60,000 bases of DNA from Adiantum capillus-veneris (lineage: Eukaryota > Streptophyta > Polypodiopsida > Polypodiales > Pteridaceae), in NCBI GenBank assembly GCA_014529385.2, contig CM043969.1:24695946-24755945 (forward strand). Reading direction: 5' to 3'. Of the stretch, positions 20,845 through 32,800 are shown one piece after another. How positions within the stretch are numbered: the stretch's first letter is position 1; the number at the start of each line of letters is the position of its first letter. Below the pieces are notes generated by a model. The model had not been told where the DNA came from, did not search any database, and was given only the letters and a program-made list of their open reading frames with translations. Made by a program: the position numbers and the translations under genes.

Positions 20845-22690
20845 TTGGGATTAATTTACACCTCAATACATGCTTGTCCCGATGACCGTGTGCTCTTCCA
20901 AAAGGAGTGTGCGACTTGAAAAGCTGTCCAGACTGTGGATCTCTTGGATACGGCAAAGATCTTCAAGAGTACACCATTCCAAAGAAAGTCTTGAGGACAT
21001 TTTACTCATACCACTCATCCAAGATATGCACTCAACGCATTGCTCAAGCGATAGAGTGCAACACATTCCTGCTGATTGCATGGCTTGCAAGCACATCAAA
21101 GGATCATGGTGAGAGTTTAGGGAAGATCCTGAACACCTACACCTAGGATTGGCAATGGATGGACTAGATACATTTGGCAAGCTAATTGACAAAAAGCACA
21201 AATCTAGAGCTCTTCTCATGTTTACCATGCATCATTGATACAAAGAGTGCTCCCAGCTTGTCACTAATTGCTACTTTTCATGCCCGGTTTGTGGGCCTTG
21301 GCTAAATTCATTGAAGAAGATGATCTACCACAACCATGTATGTCACCTTCTAGAATAATCTAAATTATGTGAAGGTTTCCCACCTTTGCATATGGTGTCC
21401 TTTGATTGGCATGCCCTGGAGGTAAAACATGATGAAGGCCTCCCCAAGGGAATGAAGAGGTAATCCATTATGTTTTAGTTTACCTAATGGACGCCTCTAC
21501 ACATCAACCACCACTTGGACCACATGCATATATTAAAAAATATTGGGGCTTTGTTATGGGATCATCTCATTGGGGTAAAGGATACACATGGAATAAGATA
21601 AAACTTCTAAGAAGTGGGCGTCATGGAAAACTATGTCCATGAACCAATGTTGATGGTCATGTTATGCTACCCAAATCTCCTTGTGTGTTTCTCACCAAGA
21701 ATAAAGAACTTCCGGCAAAGCACCTCATACACTCTTTTCGTACATCGATAGGCATCATGCATTCTCTTTGCATCTCTTTTCAAAGGATGGGATGCTAAGT
21801 GAGGTGAAGTTACATGATTAGCACAAGATGGGCCAAGTGAGTATGATCTTTTTCTCTTACCAAGTCAATAGTCTAATGGAACTTAATGTATTGCTTGTTG
21901 ATTCATTCTACCCATCACTGTCATAGCCTCGTTAAAGGAAGATGTTCGTTCAGTCATCTACAAGGAGCTAGTGCAACATATATCACAGAAAGAGATCCCA
22001 ATTTCCTCTATTGAGCTAGCCAAAAGGAATGCAGTGGAGGTAGCATGCTTGATTGATAATTTTTCTCCATCCTCTGCGCTTACAGTCCAAGTCCATTTAT
22101 TGATGCATGCGTGGAGGAGTGGAGATCATTAGTATAGGGCACTATCATTGGATGTTTGTTCTAGAGTGCTTCATGAAGACGCTTAAGGATTTGTATGCCA
22201 AAGACCTAGGATGGGGGGGAGTATGGCAGAGGTATGGCTTGTCCAAGAGTCTCTTGTATACATTTTGGAGTAGATAAATGAGTTCGATGAAGATGCCTCT
22301 ACGTTATGGAGCTTGGCTAACAACAAGCGACTCACAAAAGATGTGCTTCATGGAGGGATAAAAGGCAAGAATATGGGAGACAAGCTCAAATGGAAAGCAA
22401 ACCGATTTTCATGTTGCATGCACCATCCTGTCATGTAGAAATCACTGAAGTGTACAAAGTAGCCAAGCAAGAGAGGCATGCGGCAAAAAAACCCCCTTTT
22501 AAGGGCAGATGCATTATAGTTCCAATCAATATGGAAACGGTACCCAAGTTCATGACCCTTTGGTGGTTGCATGATGCCTTTACAAAGGTGGTGCAAGATG
22601 GCATCATCGTGTCTACAAAGGAGTGGAAGTTTTTTCATGCTACGCTACCTCTCATTGTTGTGATTCATGCCACATATCCAACGTGAAATA
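20845..22690 (+). pseudogene. Degenerate CACTA (En/Spm-like) transposase
   Basis: Piecing frames together gives the signature order of plant CACTA transposases: ACPDDRVLFQKE (20875), then LKSCPDCGSLGYG and TIPKKVLRTFYS (20915-21000), then HLGLAMDGLDTFGKL (21140-21180), PVCG (21285), LWDHLIGVKDTHG (21555), LKEDVRS (21935), and near the C-terminus SPSSALTVQVHLLMHA (22065-22110), HYHWMFVLECFMKTLKD (22140-22190) and GGSMAEVWLVQESLVYI (22215-22265). In intact elements the enzyme cuts at the terminal CACTA repeats. Here many stops and frameshifts occur and I could not locate the terminal repeats. The family call rests on motif order read by eye. Confidence 0.65.
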
Positions 22691-23185
22691 ATAAGCTTGT
22701 CTATATCTTCTTGTAGTGCAAGTTCTTTAGTGAACCATTCTCCTATTGCCTGGCACTTTTGAGTGGAACACATTGACTAAAAAGTGTGCCACATTTGACT
22801 CTAGCGTCATGGCAAAGTTTGAGTAGATGCATTGTCAAAGAGAAATGGACACACAAACTGTCATTTTGGTTATGCAGTTCTTTGTTTTATAAAGCATGCA
22901 TGCTTTAGGATTATTCACAAATATGGTACATGGATATGGTGAAAAAAAAACAGGTTAGTCCATAAACAATTCATGGAATCTATAATAGTATTACTTGAAT
23001 GTATATATAAAATAGAAAAAGTAGAAGATATAAAAATATAGTGGAATCAAGTGAGGGACCCTCATTTGTTTTTATTGATGCCTATCTTGGTTTTGATTCC
23101 AACATTGATTTCCTGATCCAAACTTTATGTATCCTTCTTTGTTGACGTTTACTGACATGTAGTGTGGTTGTTGAATTAAGCACTT
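22691..23185. other. Gene-free, AT-rich stretch
   Basis: No supported coding sequence. It may contain the 3' non-coding end of the CACTA element. Confidence 0.4.
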
Positions 23186-23189
23186 ATGT

Positions 23190-23405
23190 TGCTTTTTTAG
23201 AGTCACTTAAATCCTTTTGTGCATCCCATATGTGGTCCGTTTGCGCAAATGGTGTAACATAAGATTGATCATCAAGATAATAATAAAGTGTGTCATCCTT
23301 CCAATATGGAATAGCTTTGTAAGTGCGCATCCACGAAACTCCCAAAATGATGTGCTCGTTGAGATATGTATCAGTCACTTTATCTTTCTCCTTTTTACTG
23401 TTAGT
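23190..23405 (-). pseudogene. Gypsy protease C-terminal fragment
   Basis: The minus strand reads HIILGVSWMRTYKAIPYW followed by DDTLYYYLDD, the ILG-x-x-W/F-x-x-x-x-K-A-I pattern that closes plant gypsy retropepsins. No Asp-Thr/Ser-Gly active site lies upstream. It is a short remnant, unconnected to its neighbours. Confidence 0.5.
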
Positions 23406-23529
23406 CAATGACTTTAGTATAAAGATGTGGGTGTATTTCATTTGTGAGAAGTCTGAAGCTTTTGGAAAGTTTAAAATGTGGCAAAAGCTTGTAAGAAAAT
23501 GAAACAGGAAAGAAGGTGAAGAAGCTTCG

Positions 23530-24848
23530 TACATATCAACGAGGATAATTCATCTCAAATGAATTCAACAACTACTACAACAAGCATGGCATAATACAAC
23601 ACCTTACTAACAACTTACACACCACAACAAAATGGAGTTGTGGAGCATCGCAATCGGACGGTGGTAGAAATGGCAAGGTGTATACTCAAAGCCAAGGGTA
23701 TGCCAGATTTCTTTTGGGCCAAAGCACAATAGTGTACATTCTCAATCAAAGCTACACAAAGGCTTTGAAAGGGAAAATGCCTCAAGAAGCCTATTTCGGT
23801 AAGAAACCTTCGGTCTTGCATTTCAAAACATTTGGGTGTTTCTCTTATGCACATATTCCTAATTCACAAAAAACAAAGCTAGAAGCCAAAAGCAAGAAGT
23901 ACGTATTTATTGGATACAATGAAGAGTCTAAGATATATAGTCTCTATGATCCAGAGGCAAAGAAAATACTCACCAGTTGAGATGTGATATTTGAAGAAGG
24001 GACATATATGGTGGAGAAACCAGGTTCGTCCACTTTCTCATCAAATGAAGAAATAACTCACCATGTGCCATACCAAAGTCAGGTAAAAAATCAAGAGGAG
24101 GAGTTGCTTGATGATGACAACTCAAACAAATCTAGCCAACCTATTGCAGCATCACAGGAAAATCCAAATTCAAAGTGGGCTCAACAGCTTTTTGACGCTC
24201 GAAATCCTCAAGTTCACAATCCTCATGAAGAGGAGGAGGGTTTGCGACGGTCAATGAGAATAGAGGAGCAAAGGAGAGCCCCCGAACACATCCTCAACAT
24301 GGCTCTCATGATAGAAATTGTGGGCTCTCTGAAGGAGCCAGCCTCCATCAATAAGGCCATGGCTGATCCAAAGTGGAAGGAAGCGACGCAATCTAAGTAC
24401 GACAACATCACAAAGAATGAAACTTGGGAAGTAGTGGATCGGCCTTCAAAAAAGAAAGCCATCGGCACGAAATGGGTGTACAAGCTCAAGAATAAAGCTG
24501 ATGGCACTTTGCAAAGTACAAAGCCAGGTTAGTAGCACAAGGATTCTCTCAAGTCGAAGGGTTTGATGTTAGTGACACCTTCGCTCCAACAGCTCAACTG
24601 ACAACTATTCGTCTTGTGCTTGCTCTTGCTGCTATCTATTAATGGGTTGTTTACCAAATGGATGTTGTGTTTGCATTTTTGAATGAAATTGTCAAGGAGG
24701 AGGTGTATATTGAGAAACCACTAGGTTTTGAGATGCCTCATTCAAAACAGAAGGTTTGCAGATTGAAGAAGGCTTTAAATGGCCTAAAACAGTCTCCAAG
24801 AGCATGGTATGTCAGAATTGATAAGTTTTTTTTTAAAACTTGGCTTTA
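23530..24848 (+). pseudogene. Copia-1, plus half: integrase end and RT start
   Basis: The sequence encodes integrase from SNEFNNYYNKHGI through TYTPQQNGVVEHRNRTV (second Asp region onward, with the catalytic Glu in VEHR), then the typical FGCFSYAHIP / KYVFIGYNEESKIYSLYDP block (23830-23955), an RRSMR...AP linker, and RT from ETWEVVDRP and WVYKLKNKADG through VAQGFSQVEGFDVSDTFAP (24540-24590), YQMDVVFAFLNE (palm motif A) and LKKALNGLKQSPRAWY. It stops abruptly at about 24848, before the YVDD motif. Stops at 23978 and 24530 and a frame change near 23720 and 24530 disable it. The order integrase before RT defines Ty1/copia. Confidence 0.85.
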
Positions 24849-24849
24849 G

Positions 24850-26380
24850 AAGGATGTAGACATTTTTTCCACAGAGATCTGTGTGTACCAACTCTAGAGG
24901 AGACTAAGCTCGATTACTACTCTCTTGTGGAAATTCCTTTCTTTGTTGCTTGCCCATCATGCAAGCTTCACAAACTTCATTCATATCTGAGATTTGAGGC
25001 ATGTGTGCCACCATCCCAGATTTTTGCATCTCTTTTAGCACAGTAATGCTTAAGTGACCAAATCTCTCATGTCATAATTGAGTTGTACCTTTGTCTGTAG
25101 TGATTGTAAGTGCAGAAAGTTTATAGAGGTTGTTGCTCCTTACGCCCTTTCCCACTATGTTGCCTTTAGAATCCAAGATTTCTGCTCCATTTTTCTTGAG
25201 ATGGACTTTAAGATCACGATCAGTGATTGCAGCAATGAAAAACAAATTCTTCTTGATTTGAGGCACGTACAACACATTAGAGAGCTCTTTAGTTTCACCT
25301 GTAGCTGCTAAAAAAGAAATTGTCCCAGCCCCTTCGGCTGGACATTTGGAATTATTCCCAACAATTACACTTATGGGTTTCTATAGAGGCTTCCAGGAAC
25401 TATACCCGTCTTTCTTACCAGTCATATGTCGGGATGCACCACTATCTAGATCCAAGAACCATCAACAAGTGAAGTTTGTGCTGATGAGCATACCACTTCT
25501 ATGACGGCCCATAGATCAAGGTCTATTTCAGCATTGTTGGCGGATTCTCTTTCCTTCCAAGAAGCTTTCATGGTGCCGTTGTTCTCGTCTGCTTTCTTCT
25601 TTCTGTAGTCTTTAACAGCATGACCCTTCTTATCACAGTAAAAACAGCTACCTAAAAATTTTATCTTCTTGGGCTTCTTCTTACAAGCATTTGACGTAGT
25701 CCCCTTGACTTTTGCATTGGCTGTGAAGGCAACATCACCTCAACCATCCCTGGTCCTGATTTGTACCTCCTCTTCAAGCAACATTGCACTCAGTTCTTCA
25801 AACATAAGAGGGGTTGGACGAACCAAAGTTTTGAGTGTCGTAATAAGGAGCTAAATATTTTGAAGAAATAGCCACACCAACGACAGCTAATTGATCTTGG
25901 AGGTCCTTAATCTGCTTGATAAAGGCCTCCACTTTCTCTCCATCAGCAAGTTTCTCAGCAACAACAAGCTCATTTTCCATATTTTGAATTCTAGTGTGAT
26001 TGTACGCCTCATATTGGCGAGCCAATATGTTCCAAGCTTCATGTGCTTTAGTGGTATGCTAAACCAATGTGAGGATAGAATTGCTTACAAACATGACAAT
26101 GGCACATAATGCATCTGCATTCCTTCTTTTCCAGGCATGTAGAAGAGTAGCATCCAGGGCAGTTATAATACTTGGATTTTTTGGATCATTTGTTGCAGTG
26201 GGCTTTGGGTCTAAATCATTTGGCCCCAACACCGTATCCAACAATTCATATGAATCTAGCGGAAATTTTGAATTTTCACAATGTGTAGTTGATGCCGTCA
26301 ATCGATGAATGTTGGTGGATGAATGTTGGTGGACGAATGTGAAGTGGAGTAGCACCGGCAACAGCACTTAAAGACGCCCA
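24850..26380 (-). pseudogene. Copia-1, inverted half: gag, protease, integrase N-terminus
   Basis: Read leftward from 26380: gag (LDATLLHAWKRRNADALCAI, then a coiled region), a knuckle CFYCDKKGHAVKDY (25640; last Cys replaced by Tyr), protease LDSGASRHMTG (about 25440-25410), the segment LYVPQIKKNLFFI, and the integrase zinc region RFGHLSI...CEACMMGKQQRKEFP ending at HTDLCGKN, the first catalytic Asp, near 24860. These are the parts of copia missing from the plus half at 23530-24848, and the two halves meet tail to tail. Several stops and frameshifts are present. Confidence 0.8.
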
Positions 26381-26437
26381 CATAATTGATTTTACAAAGT
26401 AATACAAGTACTTCTCATACTTTCTTAGCTACGAGCA

Positions 26438-26455
26438 CCTAGTGCTCTGATACAA
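26438..26455 (-). promoter_or_regulatory. Copia-1 primer binding site (initiator Met tRNA type)
   Basis: The minus strand reads TTGTATCAGAGCACTAGG directly inside the LTR edge. The TATCAGAGC core is the usual initiator-Met-tRNA complement of copia elements. Confidence 0.7.
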
Positions 26456-27055
26456 TGTGAGAAATGTGGATTACAATAAGGATCTAGTAGCAAGGAGAGT
26501 AGAGAGAGATATGATGCAAAGTGGAATAGTGGCAAATCAAAAAACTTTAGATCAGCACACTATTACAAAGTGATGGCATCATCCACCCATGCGCTCTCAA
26601 GGTAGAGCTTAGATAGCGATTTAGACAACTAGAGCAAATAGAAATACAAGGGACTAACAATCCTTACACAAGGATGTGTTGTATGCATCAAGTGTGCGCA
26701 CCATTCTACCAAATTACTCATGAGAAGGCCTCCTTATATAGATGTAAGTGAGCCTTTAAACACCCATGTGCAACTGCCGTTAGATAGCCAAGTCCAAGTA
26801 GGACTTTCCCATGCGCCCACGTGTAGCCGCTTTTGGGTACACAAGTCCTCCTAGAACTCAGTCTCACTGGCCAAGGAGATTTGGCCACCGGCCAAAGACC
26901 ACCGATTGCCGACCACTGGCCAAAGACCACGAACAATTGGCCACTAGACCACCGGTTGCCAACCACTAGCCACCGGCCGTTGTCTGGCCAAGATATTCCA
27001 ACGAAAGGAATAAAAAGTTTCAAGGGCTTCCATCCCCGAGGCCCCCAAAGTTAGC
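26456..27055 (-). repeat. Copia-1 5' LTR (right boundary approximate)
   Basis: The LTR abuts the primer binding site and contains a minus-strand TATA box (CTATATAAGG, about 26733-26742) and a GGCCA-rich tandem array. The outer edge near 27055 is inferred from a minus-strand TG; no partner LTR was found, so it is not confirmed. Confidence 0.5.
26868..26995. repeat. Degenerate GGCCAAAGACCACCG-type tandem array
   Basis: Variants of CACTGGCCAAAGACCAC(C/G) repeat about four to five times at roughly 25-30 base spacing inside the copia-1 LTR, upstream (U3 side) of its TATA box. Confidence 0.7.
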
Positions 27056-27179
27056 ACTGAATTTTCTCCGTACCATCCACCATCACAAATAGAGATCTCA
27101 TCAGCATGCAAAGTTGGAATCCACCAAATACATGTGCACCATTGGCTTCTCCTCATATGGGGGCCTTACAAATTGTGTA

Positions 27180-28100
27180 GCATATATTGTGGTGGAAAAA
27201 TTGAGAGAGGTGGGCATTGCAGGTATACCAACACAGCTCCACTTGGCGATATTTTATTGATCACAAAGGGAACGTTACCCTACTTTTTAAGTTTCTTGGA
27301 ATGTTGTTTAAGGGTATAGATTAATACATAGTCACCCTTTTGAAATTCCTTGTTTTTCACATGTTGATCATGGAACTGTCTAAATTGTTGTTTGTGCACA
27401 TACACAGCTCTAACTTCTTGAAGTCTTGTCTCATCAAATTGCATCAGTTGGTTCAATCTGTCAGACAACTCATGTCCAGTCTAGTCCAAGCTTTGAGATA
27501 CATGTAATGTAGGAATTAAGAATTCTACTGGAAGCATAGAATTATTCCAAACACTAAGTTGAAAGGAGTTGTATTTTGTGGTGTTTTATATGCTACCCGA
27601 TATGCCCAAATGGCTGAATGTAGCTTTAGTTCCAGATCTGTTCTAGATTCACTGACAATTTTTGTTAGAATTGTGCATAAAACTTTGTTGGTGCTCTCAA
27701 CTTGTTCATTGGCTTGAGGGTGATATGGAGCTGATTTAAAATGAATGATCATGAATTCATGCAACAAGAATTTAATCATGTCATTGCCAAAATGCGTGCC
27801 TCAATCACTCACAATCTTGATAAGAAGGCCACAACGCGTGAAAATGTTCTCCTATAAGAATTGTGTTGTGGTGCGAGTATCATTCCTTTGGGTGGCCTAA
27901 GCTTCAACCCACTTTGTCGTCACTACAATGTATTGAGCATGCATTCTATAGGTTGGTGGAGAGATAGGCCCAACAAAGTCTAATCCCCACTTGGTAAAAT
28001 CACGCACTCCCATCATTGGTCTTAGCGGCATGTCATCTTGTTGCGTTGGTACTTTAGTGTGGTCGTAGTCACGGTCATTCACAAGATTGCATGCAATGTC
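27180..28100 (-). pseudogene. Gypsy integrase fragment
   Basis: Read leftward: KVPTQQDDMPLRPMMG, core DFVGPISPPTYRMHAQYIVV (first Asp, about 27980), APYHPQANEQVESTNKVL (catalytic Glu, about 27700), AYRVAYKTPQNTTPFNLV, then the C-terminal HDQHVKNKEFQKGDYVLIYTLK segment (27330) and a decayed GPY-like end near 27270. The same module is found on the plus strand in E4 at 44640-45500, so this is a relative of that family. No RT or gag accompanies it. Copia sequence flanks it on both sides. Confidence 0.8.
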
Positions 28101-28104
28101 GTAG

Positions 28105-31100
28105 AAAGAGTTGCGGAAAATACATGAGAAATGTTGAGTGTTACTATTGCCATAAAAGGGACACTTGAAGAAAGATTTCCACACAATGTAGCGTGATAAG
28201 GGCAAAGAGAAAGCGAAGTCTAACAAACCTAAAAGCAGCATAAAAATTGAAGAGATCAATGTGGTTGAGTCTCAAACCATTGGAAAAAATTTTGAAGTGC
28301 CAAATGATGTGTTGATTTTCACATTGGATTTGAGTCTTGATGCATTGTTAGCACTAGACAAGTGCTTTGCCCAAAATTGGATTATGGACTCAGGTGCTAG
28401 CTTTCACATGACTCCTCACAAGGAGTGGCTTTCTACATACATTGCCACACATGGCACTGTGAATCTAGGCAATTCTTATGAACTTGATATATGCAGCGTG
28501 AGAAGCGTCAAGTTTTCTATGCATAATGGCATTGAGTTTATGCTCCACAATGTCAGACATGTACCCAATTGACAAAGAGTTGGATAGCTGGATGACTTGG
28601 GTTACACTACCATATTTGCTTATGGTTCTTGGATTATCAATAAGGGAAATCTAGTGATGCTTAAAGATCAAAATTCTGGCTCATTGTACTCACTTTATGT
28701 CTCTTCCATGAAAGAGAATTCTACTTGTGCAGCCAAGCTGCCGTCTACAGAGTTGTGGCATAGCTGGCTAGGACATATGAATCAAAAGGGAATGAAAGTC
28801 TTCAGTGTTCTGTTTATATCCTTGTGTTAGATTACTCTAACTTCTCTCTATGTGAGCATTATATCTATGGTAAATAGACTATATTGACATCAGCTTCTTT
28901 GGCAAGGAGTTAGGGAGTCCTCTAGATCTCATTCATAGCGACTTGAGAGGACCTATGCCAGTCAGTTCTCTAGAGGGAGCGTTATACTTCCTAACATTCA
29001 TAGAAGACTCTAGTAGAAAGGTGTGGCTTTATCTCTCAAAGCAGAAGAGCGGCATATTTAGTGTCTTTTAGAAGTTCTTAGCATTGGTAGAGAACCAATC
29101 ATGTAGAAAGGTTAAAGCTTTGCACAGTGACAATGGAGGCGAGTACATCTCCTCTGAGTTCAAGTACTTTTGTAATAAGAGAGGCATTAGAAGATAGTTT
29201 ACCACGCCTTACACCCACCTAAAATGGTGTGGCTGAGAGAATGAATAGAACCATTCAGGAACGGGTCACTTATATGTTGTCTACGGCCAACTTACCTCAA
29301 GAATTTTGGGGAGAAGCTATTACAATGGCTGCTTATATGATCAATCACTCGCCTAGTATAGCACTAAAGTACAAGGTTTTGTAGGAGATGTGGATGGGCA
29401 AAGAGCCCAATCATGATAGATTATGTGTGTTTGGGTGTGAGGCATTCTCACATGTGCCAAAAGCGCTTAGACAAAAGTTGGACCCCAAATCACACAAGTG
29501 CATCTTCATTGGATATGGTGTGGATGGAGAGATGGGATATCCTCTCTGGCACCTAGAATCTAAGAAGGTCATACACAGCTCACAAGTGATATTCAACAAG
29601 TCTAAGATGCATAAAAAGCCACAGAAAGACATTGAGTATCACAGAGTACAGTTTGAGGATGTTTCCTCACCGCGAGTTACACAGAAGTTGGATGTGCTAG
29701 TGATGCACCTTCCATTATTACACACATATGTTGCTCCAGAGAGAGAGGAATCCAACAGTCAAGCACTTTGGAGATCTACTCGTACATCTCGTGCACCTCA
29801 GCATTTTGAGCCAGGATTAGACTACTTTCTAGTCACACTGATTGCGGTGAACCCACTTTCTACAAAGAGGCCATTCAAATGGACAATAGCATGAAGTGGG
29901 AAGAGACTATGCAATCTGAGTATAACTCAATTTTAGCCAATGAAACTTGATAATTGACAGAGTTACTAGCAAGTAAAGAGGAATTGCCATGCAAATGGGT
30001 GTTCAAGAAGAAGTATATCACAGGTTATCTTGAGCCTAAGTATAAGGCAAGATTGGTTGCAAAAGGGTTCAAGCAAACAAAAGCCATGGATTTCGATGAA
30101 ATTTTTTCTCCACTGGTCAAGATGATTACCTTGCATTTATGCTTGGTCTAATAGCCATTAAGGACATGGAATTGGTCCAAATGGATATGAAGATAACATT
30201 TCTTCATGGGGATCTTGAAGAGCATGTCTACATGAAACAGCCAGAAGGTTTTGCGAGATAAAGCCTGAGAAGCCAACATGGGTAGAACTGGTGTGAAAAC
30301 TCAAGAAATATTTGTATGGATTAAAGCAAGGCTCAAGGCAATGGTACATTAAGTTTGATAAGTACATTCAATCCAAGGATTACGTACGAATCCAAGAGGA
30401 TCACTGCTTATACACAAAGAGGTTGAATGATGGTTCCCTCATCATTTTGCTTTTGTATGTTAATCATATGCTCATAGCCAAGAAGTCAAAAGATGAGATT
30501 GCACTTCTCAAGGATGCCTTAAGCAAGAAGTTTGCTATGAAAGATTTGGGTGATGCACATCACTTTCTTGGGATGCATATCAAGAGAGATTGCAAACATG
30601 GTATACTTGAACTTTCTACAGGAAGAGTATATTCATAAGGTCTTGCAATGTTTTAATATGTAAGGGGAAAAGCATTTACCCCAGGGGCTGCGTACAAAAC
30701 ACTTAGTAAGCATGATTATCCCAAATCTGATGTTGAAAATGCAGAGATGGCAAAGGTCCCATATTCTTTGGCAGTTGGCAGTCTTATGTTTGCCATGGTT
30801 AGCACACGGCCAGACATTGCATATGCAATGGAGTGGTCATCAAGTTTATGGAAAATCTATGCAGAAAGCATTGGAATGTAGTGAAGCACATCTTGAGATA
30901 CATCAAGGGCTCACCTAGCAAATCCTTACGCTTTGGCAATAGTGATGCATCCATAGTTGGATACTCTGATTCAAATTATGCGGGTTGTGTGGACACTAGG
31001 ATATCCACTTATGGCTATGTTTTTTTTTTCGTTGGAGGGGCAGTTTCTTGGAGATCATGGATCCAAAATTCCACTGCATCTTCCACGATTGAGGGAGATT

Positions 31101-31450
31101 ATGTTGCAGTTTCTAGTTCTAGTAAGGAAGCTATGCGGTTATCTTGTTAGCGGGAGACCTTGATATACACCAGACTGCAGTGCTTCATTGCGACAGTCAA
31201 AGTGAGATTGCATTAGCAAAGAACCTCGTGCTTTGCTCCAAGTCAAAACACATAGATGTCAGGTATCATGTGGTACGGGATATTTTGGCTGGCAACTGCA
31301 TTGAGTTAGTCAAAGTTCACACGGATGAAAACCCAGATGCACATTTCATAGAGATGATGGGCGTAGGGTGAATCTATAGTCATGCTTCACATTTGTACAT
31401 AATAGCCCCTACATTCTTTATCCACTTGGGCCACGTTGGCCTTCAAGTGG
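28105..31450 (+). pseudogene. Copia-2: gag end, protease, integrase, RT, RNase H
   Basis: In order: knuckle YYCHKRDT..RK (28138), protease WIMDSGASFHMTPH (28380-28420), WHSWLGHMNQKGMK (28757), integrase with LIHSDLRGP and LHSDNGGEY (29130), FGCEAFSHVPKALRQK (29430), RT with KYKARLVAKGFKQTKAMDF (30045) and MYGLKQGSRQWY (30312), and RNase H with GYSDSNYAGCVDTR (30960) and HCDSQSEIALAKN (31180). The RT catalytic box reads YVNHM where YVDDM is expected, losing both aspartates. Many stops and frameshifts are present. The 5' end (LTR and most of gag) is absent: the element starts beside the gypsy integrase fragment. Confidence 0.85.
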
Positions 31451-31451
31451 G

Positions 31452-31650
31452 ATATTGTTAGGTTTCAAGCCCTGTGTGGCAGGTTTTGTTTGAGTGCCTG
31501 CCCATTTCATTCTTTGGTTATAATGAGCAATAAGGAGGATGAGACAATCTTCTCACAAGCTCCACCAAATACTATTTGTGCTCTCATCTCCTTCGCCTTC
31601 TCTCATTCCCTCTTTTGCATGGATCACCGCATCCACAATTGGCCATAGTA
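31452..31650 (+). repeat. Copia-2 3' LTR, partial
   Basis: TTCAAGTGGGATA, a purine-rich tract, precedes TGTTAGGTTTCAAGCC, a typical copia LTR start. About 200 bases later gag of the next element (E4) begins. The 3' boundary is not certain. Confidence 0.5.
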
Positions 31651-31654
31651 GACA

Positions 31655-32193
31655 ACTGCCAAATCTATGGAGAAGTATCACAAGATGTGGATGATGTCTT
31701 GAAAAAATTCTCGTTCTATAGCTAGTGAATCAATTATGGAAAAAACAACACCTATGTATATTGAGGAGCTTGCAGAAGAGAAGAATGGCACAAAAGTCAA
31801 GAATCAAGAACTAGAGAGTATCCATTGAGGCACTACTTGACACGTGGAGGAGACCATTTGACACAATAGTGCTCCATGTTGCCACAACCATACCCTAAGC
31901 AAAAGTGGTGTTCCATCGAGACCAATTGGACAAACCATACCATTGAGGAATGTTACAACAATCGAGGACAAGTTAGGGAAAGGCCTTATCAGCCTAATTC
32001 TCATTACCAGCCAAACGTGCCAGTAAGTCCTCGATATCAACAAAATAGACTAGCACCACCACCACCAAGGTATGCATCAGGACTAGTAAAACCACAACCA
32101 GAGTAGAGAGGCCAAGACCAGTGTTGGTCCATCAACGACCACTGCTAGGTGAAGATCAGACAATAGTGAGATATGTGTATATAGATCTATACT
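31655..32193 (+). pseudogene. gag: E4 gag, left piece (gypsy)
   Basis: Frames give MEKTTPMYIEELAEEK (31735) and the Cys/His segment QKWCSIETNWTNHTIEECYNN (31900-31960), followed by a Pro/Gln-rich tail. This resembles the middle of plant gypsy gag. The sequence stops at ATACT (32189-32193), where E2 is inserted, and resumes at 40512 with the duplicated ATACT. Several stops are present. The 5' LTR of E4 is not visible; copia-2 sequence lies immediately left. Confidence 0.65.
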
Positions 32194-32422
32194 TGTGCGC
32201 GTATATCGCACGTGTCAATGCAAGCAACTTGCCGATACACTGTGTGCGAGCCACAAATGGCTCCAAGTACACAACAAGCCTTAACTAGTAAGCTCAAAGA
32301 TGGTGATGGTGTTTCACTCACTACTCTACGCTTGCTGTCATGGAGGATTCCTCACCGCGAAGAAGACGGAGCCACCACCGCGCTGCGCTCAACCGCTTAG
32401 CCGCCGCCATCGCAATGCTCGA

Positions 32423-32462
<40 letters not shown>

Positions 32463-32783
32463 GCATACACACACACACACACACACAAGGAGATGAAGAA
32501 GAAGAAGATGGAGATGGAGCAAGAGCACTCTTCAATTGCACAAATGAGAGAATGAGGTTTTTTAGGTTTAGTTTGACTTTTATATGATCTCGCCCGTTCA
32601 CATTTGGGCGCCCACACTTAGCCAATTTTACCCAAACGTTATACGTGCTAGTTTTAGAGTGCGCCTCTCATCGGCGATCACTCTTAACCATTCCTATTGG
32701 ACCGATAAGCCTGGTACCTGACTCTACCAAGTAAATAATACAATGTTCGTCGTAGGTGATAGGAATGTGCATAAATGTTAACA
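32194..32783 (-). repeat. E2 3' LTR, with (CT)n(CA)n tract
   Basis: On the plus strand it starts TGTGCGCGTATATCGC and ends GTTAACA. It contains (CT)n at 32427-32460 and (CA)n at 32466-32487. A minus-strand TATA box (ATATAAAAG, about 32577-32585) lies on the U3 side, so the dinucleotide tracts fall in the transcribed R/U5 part. Confidence 0.9.
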
Positions 32784-32800
32784 TGCCCCCCTTCCTGATG
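32784..32800 (-). promoter_or_regulatory. E2 polypurine tract
   Basis: The minus strand reads CATCAGGAAGGGGGGCA next to the 3' LTR; the same tract occurs in E3 (54039-54055). Confidence 0.85.
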
